A DNA stretch of 16,079 nucleotides from CAYTED01 sp964404075 (GCA_964404075.1 CAYOIM010000023.1:1-16079), one strand, 5' to 3'; positions 1 through 8,112 are shown, counted from the stretch's first letter. Numbers and translations: made by a program. The notes: a model not told the origin generated them from the sequence alone.

Positions 1-116
1 CCTTCATACGATATCACCTCACCGAAGCGGACGGGGGTTCCATGATCGATTCGAACCGAAGCAGTATCGACCCGCTGTTTTGATATGAAGACGATGAGGT
101 ACTCTTTAGAAAACAT
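1..116 (-). CDS. Start of an unidentified protein, possibly PilM-like (partial)
   Basis: An open reading frame with no stop runs from an ATG at 116 off the left edge, giving 38 complete codons (MFSKEYLIVF, then I-S-K-Q-R-V-D-T-A-S-V-R). It follows the pilin-like gene in the same direction, 42 bp after that gene's stop, so it is probably the next member of the pilus cluster. The pattern of a short beta-strand, a small polar turn, then A-x-V-R and a G-x-P segment resembles the first strands of actin-like PilM proteins, but the usual G-T-S-S-V/I-K phosphate loop is not present (I-S-K-Q-R-V stands there). PilM is therefore only a suggestion from position and strand pattern. A TATAAT box lies about 29 bp upstream. 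Confidence 0.5.
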   Translation of the reverse strand, partial: MFSKEYLIVFISKQRVDTASVRIDHGTPVRFGEVISYE

Positions 117-144
117 ACGCCGCCCTTTTCCGTATTACCCGCCT

Positions 145-150
145 ATTATA
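145..150 (-). promoter_or_regulatory. Candidate -10 box before the partial gene at the left edge
   Basis: A perfect TATAAT on the minus strand lies in the gap between the pilin-like gene ending at 159 and the ATG at 116. A transcript from it would start near 138 and carry a leader of about 22 nt. The best -35 candidates are poor: TTGGAA at only 14 bp spacing, or TGGTTG at 17 bp. It could be an internal promoter that uncouples the downstream gene from the pilus operon, or chance. Confidence 0.3.
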
Positions 151-158
151 CTGTCTTT

Positions 159-560
159 TCATCCTTCCAACCAGCTCTGCAGCGTGATACTCCCAGGCGG
201 ACCGACCACATAGTCGAAAACAATCCGTATCGATCGAGTAAATCCGTTCTTTGTTCCAACGACATCCGCTGTCCACACCGCGCCATCCTTGGAAATATCC
301 ACCGAACATTCTCCGCCCATATATTCATACGACCCCCCGTCGTAATTCTCATCGCGAATAGATAAGAGCAACGCATCTTCGGCACATCCTTCCGAAAACT
401 GTAGCGCATCCTCCCCGCGAGCAGACATCCACCCCTCCTGCGATCCATCAATCGAGAGATACACCGTCGCGAAGGTCATCGAAAGACAAAATACCAGGAG
501 CGCGAGTACGGTAAAAAGAGCGATAAATCCGTCGCGAACCTGCCATGATGTCCATATCAT
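159..560 (-). CDS. PilX/GspK-like minor pilin-type protein
   Basis: This is a 133-residue protein with one N-terminal hydrophobic helix (about residues 12-36) after a short basic/aromatic leader, the layout of a type IV pilin-like protein. The likely cleavage site is G11-F12, but the mature position 5 is Phe, not the usual Glu, as is known for PilX/GspK-type subunits. A conserved-looking G-C-A-E-D-A-L-L motif (C59) and a second cysteine, C85, in G-G-E-C-S could form a disulfide. I remember this C-A-E-D-A-L arrangement from many pilin-like proteins of CPR bacteria. The ATG overlaps the TGA of the preceding gene (ATGA), implying translational coupling. Its likely role is a minor or tip pseudopilin that primes pilus assembly; the exact family is uncertain. 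Confidence 0.75.
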   Translation of the reverse strand: MIWTSWQVRDGFIALFTVLALLVFCLSMTFATVYLSIDGSQEGWMSARGEDALQFSEGCAEDALLLSIRDENYDGGSYEYMGGECSVDISKDGAVWTADVVGTKNGFTRSIRIVFDYVVGPPGSITLQSWLEG

Positions 561-1090
561 AAGCCAATCCCACTATTACGAATAAATGCGCCGCCACGAA
601 GAGTCGTTATAGCGCCATATTCTGTCGGCGCAGTCGTATCATTGCCCGCTGATTCGAGCTCGAGGACAAAACCAACATATTCCGAACCATCTTCCCTCGA
701 TCCGTACCTCTGAAATGTGAGCTCTCGCACCTTCGATTCAAAAGAGTGGAGTGCGACCCCCGGGTGTCCGCTTTCAGTCAGTGTGACTCGTCCGCTTTCA
801 ACGCTGATCGTCGCCGTATCGCTCGATCCCACTTGCTCAAGCACTACCCTTCCATCCGGGTCATTCCACACCGATTCGCCCGTATCGATACCCGAGGCAT
901 TGCGGAGAATCGAATGCATGCGAATCGCCACGAAACGAGCATCAGAAAAGACATGACGACTGATACGATCTTTGATCCCCAGACCGAATGCATCAAAAGA
1001 GAACCGAAACAAAGTCACCGCCAGCAACGAAAAAAGAGCCAGATACAGAATGGTCTCAAAAAAACTGAACCCCGATCGCGTTCTTCTCAT
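557..1090 (-). CDS. PilW/GspJ-like prepilin
   Basis: This encodes a 177-residue minor prepilin. The leader R-R-T-R-S-G is followed by F-S-F-F-E, which gives the class III signal with cleavage after G7 and Glu at mature position 5. A hydrophobic helix follows (about residues 8-30). The ATG at 1090 is chosen because it makes an ATGA overlap with the stop of the preceding pilin gene and places the basic leader directly before the cleavage site; an upstream ATG at 1162 would add 24 unlikely residues and a long overlap. The rest is a soluble beta-rich domain with no motif I recognise. The length and the place in the cluster fit a PilW/GspJ-type subunit of the priming complex. Confidence 0.8.
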   Translation of the reverse strand: MRRTRSGFSFFETILYLALFSLLAVTLFRFSFDAFGLGIKDRISRHVFSDARFVAIRMHSILRNASGIDTGESVWNDPDGRVVLEQVGSSDTATISVESGRVTLTESGHPGVALHSFESKVRELTFQRYGSREDGSEYVGFVLELESAGNDTTAPTEYGAITTLRGGAFIRNSGIGL

Positions 1091-1554
1091 ACGGACGGCT
1101 TGAAACGGGTAAGGAAAGTTTGAAGTATGACGGAATCCGGACGAGTCGGCGTCACCTGCCAAGAAACCGTAACCGTGACTTTCAGCGTGTCCGGATCCGT
1201 ATCGCCGCCCTGCTCATCGATATCGCCGCTCCCGTCGCGATTGACCGGACCTATGACTATGACACGGGTATATTTCCCATCCGTATTCTCATTACCGGAA
1301 AAATGCCAATCCCCGCTATCATTCCGGGCAATGCCGGTCGCGTCTGAAAGAGCGAGATCATCGAATCGCTTCGCTCGTATCGAGCGCACCGCCTCTATCC
1401 CTTCCGACGCATACGCGGTCGCAAAAGTCGTCTCCTCCCCCAATCGATCGTTCTCCAGGCCAAATAAGAGCACCTCGACCATTCCAGAAGCGAAGAGAGT
1501 GAAGAGAGCACCGGCAAGCATCAATTCTACCAATGAAAAACCCTTGAGTTTCAT
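1087..1554 (-). CDS. PilV/GspI-like prepilin
   Basis: This encodes a 155-residue prepilin that starts M-K-L-K-G-F-S-L-V-E, a textbook class III signal: a short basic leader, cleavage after G5, N-methylated Phe and Glu at mature position 5, then a hydrophobic helix to about residue 30. The helix is followed by an A-x-x-x-S-E-G-I-E-A-V-R-S-I-R segment typical of PilV-like pilins in CPR clusters. The middle contains an acidic loop rich in D, G and N (roughly residues 108-122), which could bind calcium, though no canonical site is complete. The start lies 10 bp after the upstream gene and has no clear Shine-Dalgarno sequence. It belongs to the minor-pilin set with its neighbours and is processed by a prepilin peptidase encoded elsewhere. 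Confidence 0.83.
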   Translation of the reverse strand: MKLKGFSLVELMLAGALFTLFASGMVEVLLFGLENDRLGEETTFATAYASEGIEAVRSIRAKRFDDLALSDATGIARNDSGDWHFSGNENTDGKYTRVIVIGPVNRDGSGDIDEQGGDTDPDTLKVTVTVSWQVTPTRPDSVILQTFLTRFKPSV

Positions 1555-1564
1555 ATTCGGATGA

Positions 1565-2005
1565 TTATTCCTCCAATACTCCTTCGCTATTCATTTCCCA
1601 TACTTCCATCTTTCCATTCCCAGAAACGGTTATCGTCGGCTGATGATCCGGACGACCAGTTACCGGCTCGAAGACTACTTCGGACATGCCGGATATCGAA
1701 ACGCGCGGATGAATGGCGAATGCCTCATCGAAACTCTGTTCTCGCGAAGAAAACGAGCCCCCCTGAAACAGGATGATACGCCCTTCATGTATCACCACCC
1801 CGAAAGAAGACCCGTTCTTTCCGGTCATGCTGGAAAATTGCGCTTTCGCGAGACTCCCTCTCAATTCGTCGGAAATCACCGATACCTCCTGAGAAAAGAT
1901 GAAATTCCCGTAAAATGGGGAGGCAGACAACGCAATCAGGGAAAGAAGCGCCATCGTCAGCATCACCTCAAGCAGCGTAAAACCTGTTTGTAATTTTCGA
2001 TTCAT
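1565..2005 (-). CDS. GspH/FimT-like prepilin
   Basis: This is a 146-residue pseudopilin. The leader M-N-R-K-L-Q-T-G is followed by F-T-L-L-E, with cleavage after G8 and Glu at mature position 5, and then a hydrophobic helix to about residue 33. After the helix come D-E-L-R-G-S-L-A-K-A-Q-F-S-S-M-T and a G-V-V-I-H-E-G-R-I-I-L-F segment, the arrangement of the GspH/FimT family (helix with a conserved L-R-x-A-x-x-x-A pattern, then beta strands). It lies 9 bp downstream of the platform protein gene. It is the first of four consecutive pilin-like genes and probably belongs to the initiating minor-pilin complex. The major pilin is not identifiable in this window, unless one of these serves as such. 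Confidence 0.83.
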   Translation of the reverse strand: MNRKLQTGFTLLEVMLTMALLSLIALSASPFYGNFIFSQEVSVISDELRGSLAKAQFSSMTGKNGSSFGVVIHEGRIILFQGGSFSSREQSFDEAFAIHPRVSISGMSEVVFEPVTGRPDHQPTITVSGNGKMEVWEMNSEGVLEE

Positions 2006-2014
2006 GATTCTGTA

Positions 2015-3058
2015 TCAGCGTCGTACCGATCCCGTCAACGAATAGATGGGGGTCAGTATGGCAAGGGCGAGGAACACGACGATACCCCCGACCAGGAGAA
2101 GCAGTATCGGCTCGAAGAGTACGGTGAGATTCTTTATCTTCCGATCCGCCTCAGCTTCAAAGAAACCTTCCAGGTACAGGAGCGTTTCGCTCAGCCTTCC
2201 GGTCCGTTCTCCCGTCGCGATCATCTTCACGGCGAGCGGTGAAATGATGGCATATTTCTCACTCGCCAGCTCATCGGCAAGTGTCTTCCCCTGAGCGGCC
2301 GACTGCGACAACCAGGCTACGAGACGCGCGATCGCACGATTGCTCATCACCTTCTCTTCTATGGTCAGCGCTTCGAGGAGAGGGAGCCCGCTCCCCAGCA
2401 TGATGCCCATATCGCGACAGAAATGCGCGACCGCCACATCTCGAAGCAATGTACCAATAATGGGAAACGAGAGCAGAAACCGATGCCAATGCGGACGCAT
2501 GAACGCCCGCGTCACAACGAAGGAGAAAAGAGCGATCGTCATAAAAATCAACAGGAAGAATATGGCTCCGGATGCCTGCATGAAAGTCGCCAGCCAGAGA
2601 AGCACACGGGTCGAAAGCGGCAGAACGATATCGAACGAATCGAAGAGACGGATAAGGCGCGGCAATATGAATATGCTGATGAACGCTCCGAGAAGAAGTG
2701 CCATCGAGAGAACGATCATCGGATAGAGCATGATGCCCTGAATCTTCTTCCTGAGCGCGTAGGATCCTTCCAACTGCCGTGTCAGGAAGTCAAGATTCTC
2801 CCGGAGTGTCCCGGACGCCTCTCCGAGCTTCACGAGATTGATATACAGAAGATCGAATATCTTCGGGAAACGAGAAAGCGCGTGAGCGAACGACTGCCCG
2901 TTCTCCACATCGGAGAGGAGCGTCGAAACGACATTACGCAGAGCGCCCTTCCGGGATTTCTGTCGGAGGGATTCCAGCGTTTCCCCGAGCGGAACCCCGC
3001 TCCAGAGGAGCACAGACAGCTCTCTCGTAAAAAGAAGTTTGTCGATATTGCTTACCAT
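2015..3058 (-). CDS. pilC: Type IV pilus inner-membrane platform protein PilC/GspF
   Basis: This 347-residue polytopic protein has two T2SSF repeats, about residues 5-128 and 208-330. Each carries the family signature: G79-E-A-S-G-T-L and G283-E-R-T-G-R-L. Three hydrophobic segments lie near 110-132, 162-183 and 315-340. It is the platform on which PilB acts during pilus assembly. It is shorter than the usual roughly 400 residues because the N-terminal cytoplasmic extension is nearly absent. The ATG at 3058 is chosen because it starts just before the conserved L-F-T-R-E-L-S-V-L-L segment, lies 16 bp after the pilB stop and has a weak GAG upstream; an ATG at 3103 would overlap pilB by 29 bp. 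Confidence 0.93.
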   Translation of the reverse strand: MVSNIDKLLFTRELSVLLWSGVPLGETLESLRQKSRKGALRNVVSTLLSDVENGQSFAHALSRFPKIFDLLYINLVKLGEASGTLRENLDFLTRQLEGSYALRKKIQGIMLYPMIVLSMALLLGAFISIFILPRLIRLFDSFDIVLPLSTRVLLWLATFMQASGAIFFLLIFMTIALFSFVVTRAFMRPHWHRFLLSFPIIGTLLRDVAVAHFCRDMGIMLGSGLPLLEALTIEEKVMSNRAIARLVAWLSQSAAQGKTLADELASEKYAIISPLAVKMIATGERTGRLSETLLYLEGFFEAEADRKIKNLTVLFEPILLLLVGGIVVFLALAILTPIYSLTGSVRR

Positions 3059-3074
3059 ATTCTCACGATACCAA

Positions 3075-4775
3075 TTACTCTTTCGTCGCACGAAGCACTT
3101 CATCGAGGGTGGTAATCCCCTGACTCACTTTGAGGAGGCCGTCCTCGAGCATCGTATGCATTCCAGCCGCGATCGCCAGCCGCTCGATCGTATCCGCATC
3201 TTTCTCCGCGATAATCGCCTCGCGGATACTCTCATCGAAAGTCAGTATCTCGAAGATCCCCACCCGTCCCTCGTAACCGGTATGATGGCAATTGGCGCAC
3301 CCTTTCCCTCGGTACAGACGGATCTGCCGATCCGACGATCCGATTCCAAATATCTTCCCGAAGAGATCTGCCTCAACATATTTTAGGATCTCAGAAGCAG
3401 GCTTCTCCTCGCTGACGCGACACGCCAGATGAATCTTTCGAATCAGCCGCTCAGCAACGATGGCGTTCACCGTCGATGCGATGAGAAACGGCTCGATATG
3501 CATATCGATGAGTCGCGGTATGGTCGTCGCAGCATTATTCGTATGGAGCGTGGAAAGAACGAGGTGCCCCGTCATCGCGAGGTTGACAGCGATCGAGGCC
3601 GTCTCATCATCGCGAATTTCTCCCACGAGAATGATATTCGGATCCTGCCGGAGAATACTGCGCAATCCCGTGGCAAAAGTGAGGTTCGCATCAGTGTTCA
3701 CCTGAATCTGATTAACTCCTTCCATATCATATTCTACCGGGTCTTCAATAGTCACTACATTGACTGCACGCCGATTGAGGAGCTTGAGAACCGCATAGAG
3801 CGTCGTCGTCTTGCCGCATCCCGTCGGTCCCGTCACGAGAATCATGCCGTACGGATTCTCGTATGCCGCCGTCAACTTCTCAAGATTCTCCGGCGACAAT
3901 CCGAGATTCGAGAGCGAAAACTGGCGCGACCGCTCCGAAAGGAGTCGCATCACCACCTTTTCCCCTTCGGTCGTCGGGATGATTGAGATGCGGATATCGA
4001 GACGATCCCCTTCGGTCATGACCTCCATCTTCCCATCCTGAGGCTTCTGATGCTCATCCGTACGAAGCTTCCCGAGTATCTTGATGCGAGAAATGATCTG
4101 CGGATGCAATTCGGGAGGGAGCGTCACAATATCATGGAGCATCCCATCGATACGGAAACGGACCAGCATATCCCGATCGCGCGGCTCCAAATGGATATCC
4201 GATGCGCGGTTCTGATACGCGTACAAGACCAGCGTATCGACGATACGGATGATCGGCGGATCAGATTCGCCGCTCTTATGCTGCCCTGCCTCCTCGATGC
4301 TCTTCCCGATCATCTCGTCAAACGCTTCCACAACTTCTTTCCGATACAGGGAAAGCGAGTTCTTGATATCGCGTGGTGTGGCATAGAAGACGCGGATCGG
4401 CAGTCCCGACTTCCTCGAAAGGAAATTCCTCGTCTCCATGTCGCGCGGATCTGACATCGCAACGGAAAGTCCTTCCGCATCGAGCGCAAAAACGATCACA
4501 TTCTTCTTCGCCGCAAATATCTCCGGAATACGATGCAATACATCCGACTCGATCGCCTTCTCCGCTACCACCACGAAGGGAAGTTTCAGATGATCCGCGA
4601 TGAGACGCCCCAGTTGCTCATCGCTGATGAAGCTGTACCAGAGAAGCGCCGATGCGAACGATTCACCTACGCTTTCCGCGCGCTCCTTCGCCTGCGCCAG
4701 CTGCTCATCGGTCACCACTCCTGCATCCGAAAGGAGCGCCTGCAACTCATCGGGAGTCAAAATATCGTTCTGCAT
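3075..4775 (-). CDS. pilB: Type IV pilus extension ATPase PilB (GspE family)
   Basis: This is a 566-residue hexameric secretion ATPase, full length for the family. An N-terminal GspEN/MshEN-type domain (about 15-145) precedes the N2 domain with R190-A-S-D-I-H-L-E-P. The ATPase core follows: Walker A G316-P-T-G-C-G-K-T, Asp box T342-I-E-D-P-V-E, Walker B I-I-L-V-G-E386-I-R-D-D-E and His box G403-H-L-V-L-S-T-L-H-T-N. A C-terminal Zn-binding module has C493-A-N-C496 but the first half reads H449-L-A-C452, so the usual CxxC is HxxC. PilB powers pilin extraction and pilus extension on PilC, which is encoded 16 bp downstream. It starts 41 bp after the receiver gene, so it is probably cotranscribed with the two-component system. 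Confidence 0.95.
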   Translation of the reverse strand: MQNDILTPDELQALLSDAGVVTDEQLAQAKERAESVGESFASALLWYSFISDEQLGRLIADHLKLPFVVVAEKAIESDVLHRIPEIFAAKKNVIVFALDAEGLSVAMSDPRDMETRNFLSRKSGLPIRVFYATPRDIKNSLSLYRKEVVEAFDEMIGKSIEEAGQHKSGESDPPIIRIVDTLVLYAYQNRASDIHLEPRDRDMLVRFRIDGMLHDIVTLPPELHPQIISRIKILGKLRTDEHQKPQDGKMEVMTEGDRLDIRISIIPTTEGEKVVMRLLSERSRQFSLSNLGLSPENLEKLTAAYENPYGMILVTGPTGCGKTTTLYAVLKLLNRRAVNVVTIEDPVEYDMEGVNQIQVNTDANLTFATGLRSILRQDPNIILVGEIRDDETASIAVNLAMTGHLVLSTLHTNNAATTIPRLIDMHIEPFLIASTVNAIVAERLIRKIHLACRVSEEKPASEILKYVEADLFGKIFGIGSSDRQIRLYRGKGCANCHHTGYEGRVGIFEILTFDESIREAIIAEKDADTIERLAIAAGMHTMLEDGLLKVSQGITTLDEVLRATKE

Positions 4776-4816
4776 ACGAGTCCGTCTTTGAATCGCGGCA
4801 TCCCGCTGAGAGAGCG

Positions 4817-5197
4817 CTATGTCGCGGAGAGATTACCCTTCACTTTCTCAACCACATCCTGAATGGAAATATTCGCCTTGACGAGATAGTCCACCGCACC
4901 CAGCTCTTTCGCCCGACGCATATCTTCTTCCTGGCTCAGATTCGAAAGCACGATAACCGGCACATCCTTCAGATTCGGATCCGCTTTCAATACTCTCAAG
5001 ATCTCAAAGCCGTCTTTTCCGGGCATAATGAGATCAGTCAAAATAAGCGCCGGCTTCTCTTTCCGGGCGAGAGCAATACCCGCATCACCGCTCATCGCTA
5101 CCTCCGCGTAAATACCCTCCTTCTCCAGTTTCATCTTATAGATATTGGAGTAGAACGGGTCATCCTCTATGACGAGAACAAGTTTTTTATCTGCCAT
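4817..5197 (-). CDS. Stand-alone CheY-like response regulator receiver
   Basis: This is a 126-residue single-domain receiver with no output domain. The acidic pair is E11-D12-D13, the phosphoacceptor is D55 in L-I-L-T-D-L-I-M-P-G, the switch Ser is S85 in V-I-V-L-S-N, and the conserved Lys is K107 in D-Y-L-V-K. All catalytic residues are present, so it should be phosphorylatable. It lies 29 bp downstream of the histidine kinase gene and 41 bp upstream of pilB, which makes the kinase its probable phosphodonor and the pilus motor a probable target by protein contact, as in PilG/PilH-type control. That target is inference; a DNA-binding role is unlikely because there is no DNA-binding domain. 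Confidence 0.93.
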   Translation of the reverse strand: MADKKLVLVIEDDPFYSNIYKMKLEKEGIYAEVAMSGDAGIALARKEKPALILTDLIMPGKDGFEILRVLKADPNLKDVPVIVLSNLSQEEDMRRAKELGAVDYLVKANISIQDVVEKVKGNLSAT

Positions 5198-5226
5198 AAG
5201 ATAAGAAAGAATGAAATATGTAAAAC

Positions 5227-7953
5227 TTATTTTCCCCCAGATTCAAGGGGAAACTCCACGGAAAATGTCGTCCCGACATTCTCCTTGCTTTCGAAAGATA
5301 TTTTTGCGCCGCTTTCTTCCAAATACGATTTTACCACGGAAAGACCGAGACCACTACCTTCCGTCTCCTTCAAAACCGCATTCGCGGAACGGAAAAATTT
5401 CGAGAACACCTTCGATTCGTCCGCTTGGGGAATACCGATGCCCGTATCGGCTATCGTGAGAAAGAGGGTCTTCGCATCCACCCGGACACTCACGGTCAGC
5501 GTGCCGTCATCTTTATTGTATTTGATGCCGTTTGAAATGAGGTTCTCTATCGCCTCATACAGATGCTTCGCCGGCATGAACAATTGCGGGATCGGCTTCT
5601 TCGGCAGAGCAAGAGTGATCTTCACCGATCTCCTCTCTGCCTCGGGACGCATCGTCTGGACGATATCCCGGAGCATAGCCGCGATATCGACGAGACTCTT
5701 CTCCTCCCGCCCCTTGTCCGAATCGATACGCGAAACATCAAGCAAATCATTCACGAGTAGCACCATGCGGACATTGTTGTCATAGATCTGCTGCACGACT
5801 TCCTTCGCCGCTTTCGGAAGTTTCCCGAAATCACCGTTTATGAGGAGTTCCATACTCCAACGCATGCTCCCGAGCGGAGTACGGAGCTGATGCGCCGCGG
5901 TCGACAGGAAATTATTTTTCATCTGGTCCAATTCGCGGAGTTGCGTCACATCACGGAACACGACGATCGTTCCGATCACATCATCCTTGACGCCCCGAAT
6001 GAGCGAACAAGTTCCTGCCACAGGGATTTTCCTCCCGTCATGCTGAATGGAGAAAGTATTCTGCGGAAATGAGATCATCCGTTTGTTCTTCAGCGCCTGT
6101 TGCACGATCAGCAATGCTGTCATCGGCTGATGAGTCGTCTCTTGTATGAAAGAAAAAACTTCAGACACATTTTTTCCTTCCGCACTCAAAAGAGGCTTCA
6201 TCACCATCTGCTGAGCAGCCTCATTGATGAAGATGATATTCCCTGAAATATCAGTCGCAAAGACTCCTTCTCCGATCGATCTGAGGAAACGGAGAATGCT
6301 CTCTGCCCGATCTTTCTGCTCTTCGATACGGTTGTTGGCGGCCTCCAGTTCGTCCGCATGTCGTATGATGCGACGCTGTACCGCTCGCTCCTCCGTAATA
6401 TCCCGTTCGATACCGACAAAGAATTTCAATTCCCCTGCGGCATCGAAAATCGGAGAAATACGAATGCTCGCAAGATAGAGCTCTCCGTCTTTCCGTCTAT
6501 TGGTAAGTTCTCCGGCATATCCCTGTTTCTCATGCTTGATGGTATTCCAGAGCGTTTCATAAAAGTCCGCCGACATCTGGCTCCCCCAGAGGGATGGCCT
6601 TCTCCCAATCATCTCTTCCTTCCCATATCCCGTCAGCACTTCTGCGGCATGGTTGGCATGCAGGATGACCCCGTCAGAATCGGTAATAATCGTATGGTCA
6701 AAACTCGCATCCACCGCCTGCTGGAATTTCGTCAGGTCTTCAGTCTTCTGCTGGAGCTGTTTCTCCGACGCGCCGACATCCTCCAGGATATTAAGGATGG
6801 CCAGCTTCGATTGCTCCGCCTCAACGATCTTCTCACGCAATTCTCTCGTCCGATTTTCGACGAGCTCATTCAAAGTCTTCTCGCTATCTTCCTTACTCAG
6901 TTTGATGTCACGCAACGATACGAGCATCCCATTGATGCGTCCGGCGAGATGAGAGAACTCATCCTTTCCCGGAAGAAAAATCTGGGACTCATTATCCTGT
7001 CGCCGAGTCACTTCTTCGACGGCCGTTCCCAAGCGGAAAAGCCGCCGCAATACCAATAATTCAAAAAGATACCACGCCGTAATCGTGATGATGCTACCAA
7101 CGACCAATATAATCCAGGTGAATAAGATAATGCTCTGCTGACCCCGCTGGTAGAGCGTCCGATCAAATGTCACCTGTGTGATGAGCGCCCTTTCGCCATC
7201 GATATCATTTCTCACCGCATACCCGGATATCGTCGTATCACGATCGCTCCTCGGCTGGAGAAAAATCGTATGATCATCCTCGATCATACGCGCGGCAAGG
7301 GAAAAATCAGAATCATCAAATGAATCCCTGTATGGCCTGAAAACAACCTTGAGATGCGTCAGTGCGGAAATTTTCTCCGCCACCGCATCATCGACGAAAG
7401 CCGCGAACAGGATCGTCCCGGCTACGGGAGACAGCCCATCGCTCGAAGTAACGGCCCTCGCTACACTCATGACAACCCCTTCGGGGAGTCGGATAATCCC
7501 CGAATGCACGCTCTGCGGATCAGCATGCTCCATCAATGCGGCATGGGTCCTAATATGCTCCTCGAAGGAAGGCGAGAACGGGACATCATTCCCTGAGGCG
7601 TCGATCTGCTTCCGGAACAGGATATTCCCGTCCTTGTCGGTGATGACGATAAACTGTATATGAAGAAGCTCCAGGGAAATATTCTGGAGATTCACACCGA
7701 TATACTCCTCGTTGCGATCCTGCACGAAGGCATAGGTATCGTCCCACTGCCCCCAATCCGAAATCTTTACCGAGAGACTGTCAATCTCATTCTGAAAAGC
7801 ACCCAACACGCGATCGACATTTTCCTCGACCGAATGCCGCTCCAGATCGCGGTAATCATTTCTCAAAACATAGGAAAGGATCCCGTATGTAACGACGAAA
7901 AGCACTCCGAAAACCACTCCGACCGACAAGAATACCTTGACCCGAAGATTCAT
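5227..7953 (-). CDS. CHASE4-HAMP-PAS-PAS sensor histidine kinase
   Basis: This is a 908-residue membrane kinase. TM1 is about residues 7-30. An extracytoplasmic CHASE4-type domain (about 40-270) has the signature S-D-W-G-Q-W-D-D-T-Y-A-F-V near 65-77. TM2 is about 274-298, followed by HAMP (about 299-352), a coiled coil beginning N-R-T-R-E-L (about 350-410), PAS1 with a PAC tail (about 410-525), a short coil and PAS2 (about 550-672). HisKA has F-L-S-T-A-A-H688-Q-L-R-T-P-L. HATPase_c has N box N804/N808, G1 D836-T-G-I-G and G2 G866-S-G-L-G-L. All catalytic motifs are intact. It probably senses an external ligand and phosphorylates the receiver encoded 29 bp downstream, placing pilus assembly under signal control. 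GGGA lies 6 nt before the ATG. Confidence 0.95.
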   Translation of the reverse strand: MNLRVKVFLSVGVVFGVLFVVTYGILSYVLRNDYRDLERHSVEENVDRVLGAFQNEIDSLSVKISDWGQWDDTYAFVQDRNEEYIGVNLQNISLELLHIQFIVITDKDGNILFRKQIDASGNDVPFSPSFEEHIRTHAALMEHADPQSVHSGIIRLPEGVVMSVARAVTSSDGLSPVAGTILFAAFVDDAVAEKISALTHLKVVFRPYRDSFDDSDFSLAARMIEDDHTIFLQPRSDRDTTISGYAVRNDIDGERALITQVTFDRTLYQRGQQSIILFTWIILVVGSIITITAWYLFELLVLRRLFRLGTAVEEVTRRQDNESQIFLPGKDEFSHLAGRINGMLVSLRDIKLSKEDSEKTLNELVENRTRELREKIVEAEQSKLAILNILEDVGASEKQLQQKTEDLTKFQQAVDASFDHTIITDSDGVILHANHAAEVLTGYGKEEMIGRRPSLWGSQMSADFYETLWNTIKHEKQGYAGELTNRRKDGELYLASIRISPIFDAAGELKFFVGIERDITEERAVQRRIIRHADELEAANNRIEEQKDRAESILRFLRSIGEGVFATDISGNIIFINEAAQQMVMKPLLSAEGKNVSEVFSFIQETTHQPMTALLIVQQALKNKRMISFPQNTFSIQHDGRKIPVAGTCSLIRGVKDDVIGTIVVFRDVTQLRELDQMKNNFLSTAAHQLRTPLGSMRWSMELLINGDFGKLPKAAKEVVQQIYDNNVRMVLLVNDLLDVSRIDSDKGREEKSLVDIAAMLRDIVQTMRPEAERRSVKITLALPKKPIPQLFMPAKHLYEAIENLISNGIKYNKDDGTLTVSVRVDAKTLFLTIADTGIGIPQADESKVFSKFFRSANAVLKETEGSGLGLSVVKSYLEESGAKISFESKENVGTTFSVEFPLESGGK

Positions 7954-8014
7954 AGCAGTTCCCAGTTACATCCTCTTAAAAGTGCTCCCGTTCCGCTTGC
8001 TCGTATTTTTCATG

Positions 8015-8020
8015 TATAAT
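8015..8020 (+). promoter_or_regulatory. Candidate -10 box for the hemerythrin-like gene
   Basis: A perfect TATAAT lies in the 159-bp divergent gap between the histidine kinase start (7953) and the hemerythrin-like gene (8113). Transcription would start near 8027. No good -35 is seen: TTGCTC is only 12 bp upstream, and TTCCGC at 18 bp matches poorly. The minus-strand reading TATACA of 8013-8018 overlaps it and could serve the kinase operon, so the same short segment might set both directions. The remainder of 7954-8112 shows no other motif except a 24-codon open frame at 8027-8101. Confidence 0.4.
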
Positions 8021-8112
8021 GCTTCCATGACACCAGTATATCATAGGAATGGTCCCATTCTCGAAATGATACGCTTCATGAAGTCGTGCAGATCCTCATA
8101 ACCTCTCGTCCT

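Noticed and set aside
48..56. GTTCGAATC (minus strand), like a tRNA T-loop
   Set aside because: No 5-bp T-stem, acceptor stem or anticodon arm can be built around it, and it lies inside an open coding frame.
2423..3115. Plus-strand open frame of 230 codons
   Set aside because: It is antisense to pilC and has a low-complexity, charged composition typical of a shadow frame.
4652..5785. Plus-strand open frame of 377 codons
   Set aside because: It runs antisense across pilB, the receiver and the kinase, all with intact family motifs on the minus strand. Its translation is rich in R, S and H with no domain pattern.
7997..8020. TTGCTC and TATAAT as a complete sigma-70 promoter
   Set aside because: The spacer is only 12 bp, far below the usual 16-18; only the -10 box was kept.
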